64,000 bases of DNA from Pseudomonadota bacterium. GTDB taxonomy: Bacteria; Myxococcota_A; UBA9160; SZUA-336. The stretch spans positions 62,001-126,000 of the forward strand of contig QJZC01000051.1 of the NCBI GenBank assembly GCA_003247575.1. The letters run 5' to 3'. The notes beneath the pieces are model-generated. The model worked only from the letters and a program-made list of their open reading frames with translations. It was not told the origin of the DNA and did no database searches. Within the stretch, counting starts at the first letter, position 1; each line of letters begins with the position of its first letter. Below, in pieces: positions 17,042 through 26,954 of the stretch. The translations under genes and the position numbers were made by a program.

Positions 17042-20000
17042 ATGCGCGCGCCCGAAGGCTATTCCATTCGGAAGGTTCTGGTCGATCAGCCACGCAAGTA
17101 TGTCGCGGTCGCACTTCGAGATCGAGACGGCTCCGAAGTCGTGCTCAAGGCGTATCGAGACGAGTCAGACGCGTCAGCCGCAGACGTTCGCGCACGTTGC
17201 GAGTTCGAGGCGCTGCGAAGCCTACCCACGGGTGTCGCGCCGCTGGCCCTCGAGCTCGAGGTCGGCGAAGACACGACCTGCCTGGTGCTCGAAGCGTTTC
17301 ACGGCTGTACCCCGCGGGGAGCCCTCGGCGCGGCAGAGTTCCTGCCGATCGCCATCGCCGCCGCTGGCGCTCTGGCATCGATCCACGCAGCCCGCATGGT
17401 TCATCGAAGCATCGCTCCAGCCAAGCTCCTCTACGACGAGCCATCTGGCCAGCTGCGCATCACGGGGTTCGGGCGCAGCGCTCCCCTTGGGGCTCCGGCC
17501 GACTTCGGCGGCATACTCGGACGCGCGTCCCCGAACGCGCTCTTCTACCTGTCTCCCGAGCAGAGCGGTCGGCTCGATCGCGGCATCGACTTTCGAAGTG
17601 ATCTCTATTCGCTCGGTGCCACGTTCTACGAGCTGTTGTCGGGCCGCCCCCCCTTCGATGCTCGAGATCCACTGGACCTGATTCAGGCACACATCGCGCG
17701 CCGTCCGCGTTCTCCCGCGGAGCTGCGCGATGGTGTATCGGGCACGCTCGCCCGGATCACGATGAAGCTGCTCGAGAAAGAGCCCGAAGACCGGTATCAG
17801 ACCGCCGAGGCCCTGGGAATCGATCTCGAGACGTGCCTGGAACAGCTCCAGCGAATCGGGACCATCGACGATGAGCTGCCGCTGGGTGCAGCCGATGCTC
17901 CCTATCGACCTCTGTTCCGGCGTCGAATCTACGGTCGCGAGAGCGAGTGCGAGACACTACGCCGGGCGTACCGTCAGGCTTCGCAGGGACGCGCGTCCTT
18001 GGTTCTGGTTCGGGGCGCCCCCGGCATCGGCAAGTCGTCTCTGATCCCGGAGCTCTACCAACCCCTGGCGCTCGACGGGGGCTACCTCACGCGCGGAAAG
18101 TTCGATCTCTACCGGCGACACCTTCCGTACGCAGGCTTCGCAAGCGCACTACGCAGCCTGCTCCGCCAGATCGAGACCGAGAATGCGACCCGGCGTGAGG
18201 AATGGAAGCGCGCGCTGCTGCTCGCGCTCGGTCCGCTCAGCGGCGCCCTGAGCGAGTTCCTACCGGAGCTATCGAGTCTGCTGGGCGAGCTCCCGCAGGT
18301 TCCCCGGCTGGACCCGGGCGCTGCCAAGCAGCGGCTATCGAGCGCAGTGCGAAGACTGATCCGAGTCGCGGCCGATCGCGCGCGCCCACTCGTGTTGTTT
18401 CTCGATGATCTGCAATGGGCCGATGCCGGAAGCCGCTTCCTGATGGAGGAGCTACTCCTGACTGGCGGCGACGCCCCCTTGCTGGTGATCGGAGCCTACC
18501 GCGATGACGAGGTCGATTCCAATCACCCACTGTCGCAGCTGCGCGAGCGCATCCACGCACTGGGCGTGCCGGTGGACGAGCTGGCACTCAGCCCTCTCAC
18601 ACAGAGCGCTGTGTGCGAGCTGCTCCGCGATGCCCTGGGCCGGGACCCGGAGAGCATCCAGCGCCTCGCGCAACGCATCGAAGACAAGAGTGGCAACAAT
18701 CCACTGCTGATCCAGCAATGCGTGTATCACCTGCACCAGCTCGAACACATCCGCTACGAGCCTCCCACGGGCTGGACCTGGAATGAGAGCGCGGTCGCAC
18801 GAGCGGTGATCCCAGACGACCCCGTGGGCATGATGCTCGTGCGCTTGCAGCGCCTGTCGGGAGAGACTCGCTCGGTCGTGCAGCTCGCGAGCTGCGTGGG
18901 AGACGAGTTCGACGTCAGCTTGCTGGCAGAGCTCTCCCGACGCGATCGGACGGCCCTCGAGGCCGCTCTCTACGAGCTCTCGGACGAAGGGCTCATTGCA
19001 CCCTCTCGAGCCGGATTCCGCTTCGTACACGATCGCATCCGCGAGGCGGCGCAGGCGTTGCTGCCGGAGTCGGAGCGCGAGGTGCTCCACTATCGCACGG
19101 CAGAGCTCTTGATCGAGCAGCACGGCGGCGTCGCCACAGACACTCGCGTCTTCGAGATCGCGGACCATCTGGCACGCGCCCGAGCGCGCATCCCTTCCGC
19201 GCAGCTCGCCTCGTCTGCGAAAGTCCAGCGGGATGCAGCCATGGCGGCACTTCGATCCGGAGCCTTCGCCACTGCGATTCACTACTTCGAGACCGGGCTC
19301 GAGCTGATCGAGCCGTGCACGGAGCCGAGCCAGCTGGGCCTCTGGTTCGAGATGCGCTTTCGCGCAGCCGTCTGTGCGTACCAGTTGGAGAGCTTCGATC
19401 GAGCCCTGGAGCTGATCGCCCCCTTCGCCGATGCGCGCCTATCGAGGCTTCAGGCCGCATTGGTAGCGTCTCTGCGGATCCTTGTCTTCGCCGTCTCGCG
19501 GTCGGAGACGGAGACACTGGACCTGCTGTTCGATAGCCTCGCCGAGTTCGACTTCCGAGCTCCACGGAGACCCTCATGGCTCCGCGTACGGCTCGAGATC
19601 CTTCGGATCGACTGCAAGCTGCGCGGTTCCCCCGCTCGCTGGCCCTTCCGCCGCGCGACGGGCACTTCGGACTCCGCGGACCACCTTCACGTCTTACTGC
19701 TTCTCGCAAGCTCCGCGACCATTCTGCGGGCGTCCGTTCGTCTCTGCTGCTTGTTTCCCGCCGAGGATCTCCGAAGCGCGCTCGCCGCAGGCTACGTTCG
19801 CCCCCCCAGCTTGCCTCTCGCGGTCTTTGCATCAGCACGGCGCGCCGTGCTCTGGAGCTCGCGGGGACTTCGGCGCTACATCGAAGCCGTCGAATATTGG
19901 ATGGAGCAGGTGCCGCATCCAGCCATCACCCCGATTACACGCATCACTCTGTACGCCGACCTGTTGCCCTGGGTCTCCCCGCGACGAGAAACGTTGGACC

Positions 20001-20860
20001 CCTTGCTCGAGGCCGCGACACAGCTCGAAGAGCTCGGTCAAGCGATGCTCCAGACGCGGGCGTTGCTGGCTCACGCGAGGCACGCTGCTCTCTGTGGACT
20101 TCCCATTGCCACCGTACTGGGCCATCTCGAGACGATCCGGGTGCGAGCGACGATGTCTCCGGTCGAGACCCCCTCCGCGCTCGCTCAACCCTATCGCTGG
20201 CTGCAGGAACATACGGACGGCGCAGATGCTCTCGCCAGAGCCCGAGTGCAGCTCGAAGCGTACGCCGAATCAGGATCGTACCTGGCCACGAGCTGGATGC
20301 TCACATGTACCATCGTGGGTGACTTTGCCAGCGTTTGGCACATCTCCGAGCTGGTACGCGCCAGCATCTTCGAGCGCGCGGGCCGGCACAGCCACATAAC
20401 AGAGTACTTGCTCTACCGAGGTCTCGCGGCGGCCGTGCTTTCGCACCGCGGCGGGATCCAGGCGCGCACGCGCTTCCGGCACCACGCCCGGAGCTGCGAG
20501 CGTCGACTTTCGGTCGTGGCAAAGCACGGGCCCGACTTCGTACACATGGTCCGCATGCTTCGAGCCGAACGTGGCTGGGCGCTCGGCAGAGGGAACCAAG
20601 CCCTCGAGGAGTATGCCCAGGCCGCGGAAGCCGCGGAGAAGATCGGCTACATCCACCATGCGGCGATCGCGCACGAGCGCCGAGCGCACATACTTCGAGA
20701 GGGCAATCTCTCGAGCAACTTCCACGAAGCGCTCCAGTACGCGCGCGAGTCGTATCACGCCTGGGGCGCTCTCGCGAAGGCAGAGAGTCTGCGATCCCAG
20801 CCACCCAGCACTACGGCCCCAGACGATGCCGGCGCGGACTCGATCCGCACCGCCGACTGA
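17042..20860 (+). CDS. giant pseudokinase-STAND ATPase-TPR protein (paralogue 1)
   Basis: A 1272-residue cytoplasmic signalling protein. Residues 1-270 are a Ser/Thr-kinase-like domain that keeps K36 (VVLK) and the SPEQSGR activation segment. Its catalytic HRD is HRS (S123) and its DFG aspartate is glycine (ITGFG, G142), so it should not transfer phosphate. Residues about 295-600 form an AAA_16-type ATPase with Walker A GAPGIGKSS (K331), Walker B LVLFLDDLQWADAG and GAYRDDEV. The rest is helical repeats ending in the shared motif HGPDFVHM, GYIHHAAIAHER and YHAWGALAKAESL. ATG 17042 aligns residue by residue with the other three paralogues. Paralogue 2 follows 69 bp downstream, probably in one operon. 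Confidence 0.88.
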   Translation: MRAPEGYSIRKVLVDQPRKYVAVALRDRDGSEVVLKAYRDESDASAADVRARCEFEALRSLPTGVAPLALELEVGEDTTCLVLEAFHGCTPRGALGAAEFLPIAIAAAGALASIHAARMVHRSIAPAKLLYDEPSGQLRITGFGRSAPLGAPADFGGILGRASPNALFYLSPEQSGRLDRGIDFRSDLYSLGATFYELLSGRPPFDARDPLDLIQAHIARRPRSPAELRDGVSGTLARITMKLLEKEPEDRYQTAEALGIDLETCLEQLQRIGTIDDELPLGAADAPYRPLFRRRIYGRESECETLRRAYRQASQGRASLVLVRGAPGIGKSSLIPELYQPLALDGGYLTRGKFDLYRRHLPYAGFASALRSLLRQIETENATRREEWKRALLLALGPLSGALSEFLPELSSLLGELPQVPRLDPGAAKQRLSSAVRRLIRVAADRARPLVLFLDDLQWADAGSRFLMEELLLTGGDAPLLVIGAYRDDEVDSNHPLSQLRERIHALGVPVDELALSPLTQSAVCELLRDALGRDPESIQRLAQRIEDKSGNNPLLIQQCVYHLHQLEHIRYEPPTGWTWNESAVARAVIPDDPVGMMLVRLQRLSGETRSVVQLASCVGDEFDVSLLAELSRRDRTALEAALYELSDEGLIAPSRAGFRFVHDRIREAAQALLPESEREVLHYRTAELLIEQHGGVATDTRVFEIADHLARARARIPSAQLASSAKVQRDAAMAALRSGAFATAIHYFETGLELIEPCTEPSQLGLWFEMRFRAAVCAYQLESFDRALELIAPFADARLSRLQAALVASLRILVFAVSRSETETLDLLFDSLAEFDFRAPRRPSWLRVRLEILRIDCKLRGSPARWPFRRATGTSDSADHLHVLLLLASSATILRASVRLCCLFPAEDLRSALAAGYVRPPSLPLAVFASARRAVLWSSRGLRRYIEAVEYWMEQVPHPAITPITRITLYADLLPWVSPRRETLDPLLEAATQLEELGQAMLQTRALLAHARHAALCGLPIATVLGHLETIRVRATMSPVETPSALAQPYRWLQEHTDGADALARARVQLEAYAESGSYLATSWMLTCTIVGDFASVWHISELVRASIFERAGRHSHITEYLLYRGLAAAVLSHRGGIQARTRFRHHARSCERRLSVVAKHGPDFVHMVRMLRAERGWALGRGNQALEEYAQAAEAAEKIGYIHHAAIAHERRAHILREGNLSSNFHEALQYARESYHAWGALAKAESLRSQPPSTTAPDDAGADSIRTAD

Positions 20861-20929
20861 GTTCTCGCGCATGCGCGCGTGTCCGCGATCTCGAGCGGGG
20901 GACTGCCCAAGGATGGAACGGGGCCATCC

Positions 20930-23900
20930 ATGCTGACCCTCGACGGCTACACGATCTGGGACCGCATTCATCACACGCGGAACAGCGACGTCTACACGGG
21001 CACGCGCGATCGCGACGGCCTCCGCGTGGTGGTCAAGGTCTACCACTCCAGTCGCGGCAACTGCGCCAATCGAGCGGAGCACGAGTTTCAAATCCTGGAG
21101 CGCGTTCAGAGCGATCGCCTGGTACGCCCGGTCGAGCTAGGCCATGTCCATTCCAAGGCTGTGCTGGTCGTCGAGCGCATCCAAGGCTATCCGCTCTCTC
21201 GCTTCGCGACGGCGCGACATCCCACGCTCGAAGACTTCTTCTGGATTGCGCTCGGTGCCACTCGCGCCGTCGCAGACGTCCACCTGGCGCGAGTGATTCA
21301 CAAGGACATCAAGCTCAGCAACATCATCGTGGATCCCGAGCAGATGGCCGTCTGGCTGATCGACTTCGGCATCGCGACCGAGTTCGGGCGGGCCGAGCAG
21401 ACGAGCCTGCCAGCGACCGCCGAAGGCACGATGCACTACATCGCTCCGGAGCAGACGGGCCGCATGGGCCTCGGCGTCGACTTCCGCACGGACTTGTACT
21501 CCCTCGGAGCCACGTTCTACGAGCTGCTCACGGGGGAGCCTCCGTTTCGCATGAAACAGGGTGCCGATCTGGTATGCGCTCACATGGCGCAGAGGCCGAG
21601 GCTCGCCCACGAGGTCTCGAATCGAGTCCCTGTCGCACTCTCCCGCATCGTGGACAAGCTGCTCGAGAAGGACCCAGAAGCTCGCTATCAGACGGCGCGC
21701 GGTCTCTGCGAGGACCTCGAGGCGTGCTCGAAGCAGTTTCACTCGACCGGTGAAATCGACGATGATCTGGAGCTGGGGGCACACGACGCGTCCGATCGAC
21801 TTCGCTTTCCTAGCCGTCTCTATGGACGCGAGCGCGAAACCCAGCTCCTGAAGGAAGCGCTCGAGCGCGTTTCTCAAGGAGCATTCGAGTGCGTGTTCTT
21901 GGCGGGTCCCGCCGGCATCGGAAAGTCGTCTCTACCCGGGGTTCTGCGCGAGCGCCTCGTGCGCAGTGGCGGCTACCTGGTCGAGACCAAGTTCGATGCC
22001 GATCGCAGCGACCGACCGTACGAGGGGGTCGGGGACCTGATGGAGGCCCTCCTGTGCCAGATTCTGGCAAGCAGCGCGCAGCGCGTCTCGGAGTGGAGCG
22101 AGCGACTTCGCTCCGGAGTCGGCGCCATCCTCGGAGTGTTGGGCGACCTGGCTCCCAGCCTGCGCTACCTGGTGGAGGACCTCGCCCCCGTTCCCAAGGT
22201 CGGCGCGAAGGAAGAGCGAGAGCGACTCGCGCTGGCCTTCGGCCGCTTCGTGCACGTGTTCGCACGCCGCTCTCATCCCCTCGTGTTCTTCTGTGACGAT
22301 CTTCAGTGGGCCGACGCGGGCAGCCTGTACCTGATCCACTCTCTGCTGCGTGGTGCAGCCCCCGAGTCGCTCCTGTTGATCGGAGGCTACCGGGACAATG
22401 AAGTTGGACCGGCCCACCCCACGCAACAGCTGATCGACGACCTGGACCATGCCGGCTTCGTATCGCATACGCTCCGCCTGGAGCCCCTAGCATTCGAGGA
22501 CACACTCCGCTTGCTGGCGAACGCACTCAATCGCACGCCTGAAGAGACGGAAGGCCTGGCACGCCGGGTCGGTCTCAAGAGTCAGCACAATCCGTTGCTC
22601 GTGCGGCGCCTGATGTTCCATCTGTGGGATCGCGATCTCATCTGGTACGAGCACGGCCAGGGATGGAGGTGGGACCAACAGAAGCTGACCGAGGCAGACA
22701 TCACCGACGACGCCGCCGCCTTCGTTGCAGCGCGCGTAGACACCCTCTCTCCCCCTGCACGAGCTCTCATCAAGACCGCCAGTCTCATCGGAACATCCTT
22801 CGAGCTGGAGATGTTGGTCGCCGTATCCGAGGTGGATCGGCTCGATGTTCTGCAGGAACTGATGGCCATGGTCGAGCAGGGCCTGATCTCGCCGTGTCGT
22901 GACGGCTTCAAGTTCGTACACGATCGGTTGCGCGAGGCCGCTCAGAGCCGTCTCGAGCCCGAAGAACGAACCGATCTGCATCATCGGATCGCGTGCGTCC
23001 TGTTCGATCGAACCCCGGAACAAGACCTTCCGGCCGTGGCGTTCGACCTCGCGAACCACATCTTGCACTCGCTCGATCGGATCGAAGGCCGGGAGCGCGT
23101 GCGCACGATCGAGGCGCTCCGGCGCGCGGGGCGCATCGGCCTGGAGCGCGGGGCCCCCGAGGCGGCCCGCAGCTATCTCTGCCCAGCGGTCGATCTCACC
23201 AGCGAAGACGATTGGGAAACCCACTTCGAGCTCTGCTTCGAGCTTCATCTGGATACGGTGGATGCCCTCACACAGACTCGAGACTCCGAGATCGCGGGCA
23301 GCCTGCTCTCGCGTGTGGAGACACGCGCGCAGACTCCGGTTCAACGCGCGCTGGTCATGGCCAAGTGGATCACGATCTCATCGGTACGCTCCGACGGGCG
23401 CGCCCTCGATCTGACGTTGAGCGGACTGAGACAGTTCGGTGTGCGCTGGCTCCGCTCGCCAGGACGGCTCCGCGCTCGGCTCGCGATCCTGCGCACGGAC
23501 TTCATGCTGCGGGGCCCGATCGACGATCACATGTTTCCCAAGGGCTTGTCCTCCGATCCGTCCTGGACTGCGCCGCTGATCCTGCTGCGAGCCGGTGCGG
23601 GCGAGATCGGGGTGCAGTCCGCACACCTCGCCTTCCTCGCCGCCTGCTACATCCTGAAGAGCTTCAAGCAGAATGGTGTGCTGGGGTCACCGAGCCTCTC
23701 GCTCGCGGCCCAAGCGAGCGGGTCCATGACCCTGCTCGACGATTTGAAGCGCGGTCGCCGCTTCGCCGAGGCGTCGGCCTACTGGATTCGGCTGAACCGT
23801 TCTCCCTTGATTGACGCCAGAGCCCGTGCCATCCAGCATTACTTCTTTGGCTGGGTTCGGCCGCGACGGCACATCCTCGCGGAGCTCGAGGAGACGCTCG

Positions 23901-24703
23901 GCACACTCCGAGAGCTGGGGGACCTGGAGTACGTCTACGTGGCTCTGCACGACATGGCCTCGTTCGCCGGCCTCTGCGGCGAGCCTCTCACACGCGTGGA
24001 CGAGCGGGTCAGCGAGCTCGCGCGCCATCAGCCACGTCGATCGACCGACATCCTGATCCACGCCTATGCGCTCTTGCGCTCGGATCACATCAGCTGGGAC
24101 GCGGAGCGCGACACCTTGTCGAGCTGGCTCGCGTCGATTCGGTCCGACGACATCTATGCGCTCATTCACGTCATCTCCACCCTCTGTCTGAACCAGCAAT
24201 TCGAGCTCGCGTGCATGGCCGCCACCGCGCTGCAGCCGGAGCTCGAGAGGCGAGGCTCGGTCGCGTCCCGAATGGCAGACTTCACCTTCTACCAGGGATT
24301 GGCGAGCGCGGTTCTCTCGAGATCCACGAGGTCTCGGCGCCACCAGTTGCGAATGCGCCGACGGGCGCGACACCGCCTCCGGGCTCTGCGGCGTTGGGCC
24401 GGACATGGTCCAGACTTCGTACACATGGCCCTGCTGCTCGATGCGGAGTTGCAGCGGTCGCGAAACCGCTCGCGCAACGCGCTGCTCCTCTACGCATCCG
24501 CTGCGAAGGAAGCCGTGAGCGCGGGCTACGTCCACCACGCCGCCTTCGCGCACGAGCGAGCAGCAGAGCTCCTGGGACAGTCCGCGCGCACGATCAACGC
24601 GCAAACCGAGCTCAACGCAGCCATCGATCTCTATCGCGCGTGGGGGGCTACACACAAGGTCTCCCAGCTGAAAGCACTCCACGGGCGCATCGGACATCCC
24701 TGA
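20930..24703 (+). CDS. giant Ser/Thr kinase-STAND ATPase-TPR protein (paralogue 2, intact kinase motifs)
   Basis: A 1257-residue protein and the only one of the four with a full kinase active site: K36 (VVVK), HKD with D126, K128 and N131 (IHKDIKLSN), DFG with D145, and activation segment GTMHYIAPEQTGRM. It is a non-RD kinase because K replaces R before D126. As in HstK relatives there is no glycine-rich loop. The ATPase has Walker A GPAGIGKSS (K332) and Walker B LVFFCDDLQWADAG. A long helical-repeat region ends HGPDFVHM, GYVHHAAFAHER and YRAWGATHKVSQL. I chose ATG 20930 rather than GTG 20879 because it places the lysine at residue 36, as in the paralogues. It may phosphorylate or heterodimerise with the upstream pseudokinase; this is inference. 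Confidence 0.9.
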   Translation: MLTLDGYTIWDRIHHTRNSDVYTGTRDRDGLRVVVKVYHSSRGNCANRAEHEFQILERVQSDRLVRPVELGHVHSKAVLVVERIQGYPLSRFATARHPTLEDFFWIALGATRAVADVHLARVIHKDIKLSNIIVDPEQMAVWLIDFGIATEFGRAEQTSLPATAEGTMHYIAPEQTGRMGLGVDFRTDLYSLGATFYELLTGEPPFRMKQGADLVCAHMAQRPRLAHEVSNRVPVALSRIVDKLLEKDPEARYQTARGLCEDLEACSKQFHSTGEIDDDLELGAHDASDRLRFPSRLYGRERETQLLKEALERVSQGAFECVFLAGPAGIGKSSLPGVLRERLVRSGGYLVETKFDADRSDRPYEGVGDLMEALLCQILASSAQRVSEWSERLRSGVGAILGVLGDLAPSLRYLVEDLAPVPKVGAKEERERLALAFGRFVHVFARRSHPLVFFCDDLQWADAGSLYLIHSLLRGAAPESLLLIGGYRDNEVGPAHPTQQLIDDLDHAGFVSHTLRLEPLAFEDTLRLLANALNRTPEETEGLARRVGLKSQHNPLLVRRLMFHLWDRDLIWYEHGQGWRWDQQKLTEADITDDAAAFVAARVDTLSPPARALIKTASLIGTSFELEMLVAVSEVDRLDVLQELMAMVEQGLISPCRDGFKFVHDRLREAAQSRLEPEERTDLHHRIACVLFDRTPEQDLPAVAFDLANHILHSLDRIEGRERVRTIEALRRAGRIGLERGAPEAARSYLCPAVDLTSEDDWETHFELCFELHLDTVDALTQTRDSEIAGSLLSRVETRAQTPVQRALVMAKWITISSVRSDGRALDLTLSGLRQFGVRWLRSPGRLRARLAILRTDFMLRGPIDDHMFPKGLSSDPSWTAPLILLRAGAGEIGVQSAHLAFLAACYILKSFKQNGVLGSPSLSLAAQASGSMTLLDDLKRGRRFAEASAYWIRLNRSPLIDARARAIQHYFFGWVRPRRHILAELEETLGTLRELGDLEYVYVALHDMASFAGLCGEPLTRVDERVSELARHQPRRSTDILIHAYALLRSDHISWDAERDTLSSWLASIRSDDIYALIHVISTLCLNQQFELACMAATALQPELERRGSVASRMADFTFYQGLASAVLSRSTRSRRHQLRMRRRARHRLRALRRWAGHGPDFVHMALLLDAELQRSRNRSRNALLLYASAAKEAVSAGYVHHAAFAHERAAELLGQSARTINAQTELNAAIDLYRAWGATHKVSQLKALHGRIGHP

Positions 24704-24846
24704 GCCGTCGCGCTCTCGTCGCCCGCCTCCTGCGCACGTTCCAAGACTCTGCACATGGATCGTCAAGCTTCTCGTCAACCGCCCGCCGCAGCTCGGGCAC
24801 ACGAGGCTTCCAACCGCGCTCGCGGAGCCGCGATGATGCAGCCTTT

Positions 24847-24890
24847 CACTCGATTCAGACATTCGATCCAGAACAGACACTCGATCCAGA
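24847..24890. repeat. 13-bp direct repeat, 3 copies
   Basis: CACTCGATTCAGA, CATTCGATCCAGA and, after 5 bp, CACTCGATCCAGA. The array lies about 50 bp before the cytochrome c' start. Confidence 0.7.
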
Positions 24891-24938
24891 AGAACGGGAG
24901 CCCATGGAAATCTCCGAGCGACTCAGCAAGGAACTCGC

Positions 24939-25445
24939 ATGATCCTCTGCCTGCGGAGCCTCGCGCTGGCCGCGACCGCCCTGGCCTGCCAGCCGGGCGG
25001 AGGCGCCGATCCGGGCGCGAGTGCCGACCCCGATCGCATGCTGGCGAGCGGCATGACTGCGCGGCAGGTCATCGAAGCACGCGCCCTCCACTTCAAGGAT
25101 CTCGGAGGCTCGTTCAAGGCCGTGCGGGATCAACTCGCGACAGCGAGCCCGAATCCGAGCCTCGTGCGGCTCGCCACTCAGGAGGTCAAGTACGCCTCGG
25201 ACGATCTGCCTGGCTGGTTCCCAGCGGGGACCGGGCCCGAGACGGGGGTCGAGATGCGCGCCTTCGCGGAGGTCTGGAGCGACTCCGAGGGATTCGCGGA
25301 GATCTCCACCCGATTTCGTGAGAGCGCCGCTGCGCTACACGCGACTGCGCAGGACGACGATCTCGACGCCGCACGTAGCCAGGTCCGGGCGGTAGGCGAA
25401 GCCTGCAAGGACTGCCACGATCGTTACCGCGCCGAGGAGGATTGA
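24939..25445 (+). CDS. cytochrome c'-type lipoprotein
   Basis: A 168-residue periplasmic c-type cytochrome. The N terminus is a lipoprotein signal with lipobox ALAC. The mature part is a four-helix-bundle pattern with the single heme site near the C terminus, CKDCH (C156, C159, H160) followed by DRYR, the classic cytochrome c' arrangement. Such proteins carry electrons or bind NO and CO. It is followed after 28 bp by a cytochrome b561 gene, the common partnership in which the membrane cytochrome b passes electrons to c'. Confidence 0.87.
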   Translation: MILCLRSLALAATALACQPGGGADPGASADPDRMLASGMTARQVIEARALHFKDLGGSFKAVRDQLATASPNPSLVRLATQEVKYASDDLPGWFPAGTGPETGVEMRAFAEVWSDSEGFAEISTRFRESAAALHATAQDDDLDAARSQVRAVGEACKDCHDRYRAEED

Positions 25446-25473
25446 GCCGGCCACGCCCGACCGGGCGTCCGGA

Positions 25474-26142
25474 GTGGCGCTGAAGCGCGTGCGCGTGTGG
25501 GATCTCCCGACCCGCGCATTCCACTGGGCGCTCGTCTCCATGAGCTTGTTCGCGTGGGGGTCGGCCGAACTCGGCGAGCTCGCCTGGCATCGGCGTGCGG
25601 GCCTCGCCATCCTGGGGCTGCTGGTGTTTCGGCTCTATTGGGGATTCGCGGGGAGCTCCACCGCGCGGTTTCATCATTTCATACGCGGACCGCGGGCCGT
25701 GATCGTCTATGCGCGCCGGCTGCACCTGCGCAACCCCGCTTATCACATCGGCCACAATCCACTGAGTGGCCTCGGCGCAGTGGCGCTGCTCGCCTTGCTC
25801 GCTCTCCAGGTGGCTCTGGGCCTCTTCGCGGTAGACGTGGACGGCCTCGAATCCGGGCCGCTCTCGCACTGGGTAAGCTTCGACGTCGGCCGCCTCGCAG
25901 CAGAGACACACGAGATCGTATTCGGCGCGCTCGCGATGCTGGTCACCCTACACGTGAGTGCGATCGCGTTCTACGCGTTCTACAAGCGCGACAACCTCCT
26001 CGAAGCGATGCTGCGTGGTGACCGCTGCGTCCCCGAGACTCGCACACCCGCACACCTGGCTCCACATTGGCGCGTCCTTCCCGGCCTGCTGCTCGCCGGC
26101 GCGGCAATCTGGCTGATTGCCACAGTCCTCGGCTCCGCCTGA
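25474..26142 (+). CDS. cytochrome b561-family membrane protein
   Basis: A 222-residue di-heme membrane cytochrome. It opens with VRVWDLPTRAFHWALVSM, which contains a heme-ligand histidine, and has four main hydrophobic helices. Further candidate ligands are in AWHRRAG, the THEIVF helix and LVTLHVSAIAFYAFYKRDNLLEAMLRG, the conserved end of the prokaryotic b561 family. The start is GTG 25474. It probably transfers electrons between quinol and the cytochrome c' encoded just upstream. Confidence 0.9.
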   Translation: MALKRVRVWDLPTRAFHWALVSMSLFAWGSAELGELAWHRRAGLAILGLLVFRLYWGFAGSSTARFHHFIRGPRAVIVYARRLHLRNPAYHIGHNPLSGLGAVALLALLALQVALGLFAVDVDGLESGPLSHWVSFDVGRLAAETHEIVFGALAMLVTLHVSAIAFYAFYKRDNLLEAMLRGDRCVPETRTPAHLAPHWRVLPGLLLAGAAIWLIATVLGSA

Positions 26143-26375
26143 CAGGACCATCGCCAACGCGGCCCAGGCGGGTAGACCACCCTCTGGAAAAGTGTCTGCG
26201 AGCCCGAGAAACCGACGAATTTCTGAGATCCGAATTCGTCGGCCGCCGGCTCTACTTCCGCAAAGAACCGACATCTCCCTCGCTCGCTGCATAGGTGCAC
26301 GAGTCGGGACCCCATGGAGCGGGTCCCGACTCGACACACACTACCGGGTGTTCTCGAGTCGGTGGAAGGGATCTC

Positions 26376-26954
26376 ATGCGTCGAAGCTCTGTCCGTGCGT
26401 CAGGAGCGATCCTCCTCGCTCTCCTTGGCTGCGCCGTCCTCGCGCGCGCCGAAACCTATCGAAAATCGTTCTCATTCGACGAGCTGGCCTCGGCCTCGGA
26501 CGTGGTCGCCGTCGGGAGGGTGGTCTCCCGAGCCTCTACGTGGGTCGAGGGTTCCCTGTACACCGATCTCGAACTGGTACTCGAGTCCGTATCGAGCCCG
26601 CAGCAGCCAGGAGCCACTCCTGGAACAGGGATCGAACGAATCCGCGTGCGCCTTCCTGGCGGCGCCGGACCCAGCCCAACGCCCGGAGGAGTCCAGGTTG
26701 CAGAGGTCGCGCCCGGAATGAACAGCCCCATCGCTCCATCGAGAGCACTCTTCTTCCTGAAGCGCACGAGCACACCCGAGGTCTTCACTCCGCTGAATGC
26801 GCTCGCAGCACAGATCCCGGTCGTCGAACGCGCAGGCGAGCTCTGGACGTATACGCCGGATCGAGCGCGTTCTGTGCCTCTCTCGGAGCTCCAGCTCCAC
26901 CTATCGCTTCAGTCGCCACAGGCCGCGCCGCCAGCTCGAAAGGACGAGAAATGA
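26376..26954 (+). CDS. small secreted partner of a metzincin-type protease
   Basis: A 192-residue exported protein with a signal peptide (GAILLALLGCAVLARAE). The body FDELASASDVVAVGRVVSR and YTDLELVLESVSS resembles a beta-rich domain found in secreted bacterial proteins of unknown function. I chose ATG 26376 because it starts the signal sequence; it follows a GGTGGAAGGGATCTC stretch. The stop overlaps the protease start (ATGA), so the pair is translationally coupled. It might be a chaperone, inhibitor or substrate-targeting partner; the sequence does not decide. Confidence 0.6.
   Translation: MRRSSVRASGAILLALLGCAVLARAETYRKSFSFDELASASDVVAVGRVVSRASTWVEGSLYTDLELVLESVSSPQQPGATPGTGIERIRVRLPGGAGPSPTPGGVQVAEVAPGMNSPIAPSRALFFLKRTSTPEVFTPLNALAAQIPVVERAGELWTYTPDRARSVPLSELQLHLSLQSPQAAPPARKDEK

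Noticed and set aside
24904-24942. 12-codon ORF (MEISERLSKELA) overlapping the cytochrome c' start by ATGA
   Set aside because: It looks like a leader peptide, but it is short, has no attenuator-like structure and could be chance.
26117-26950. 278-codon upstream extension of the metzincin protease
   Set aside because: It overlaps the small partner gene in another frame and would bury the signal peptide; the coupled ATG at 26951 fits better.
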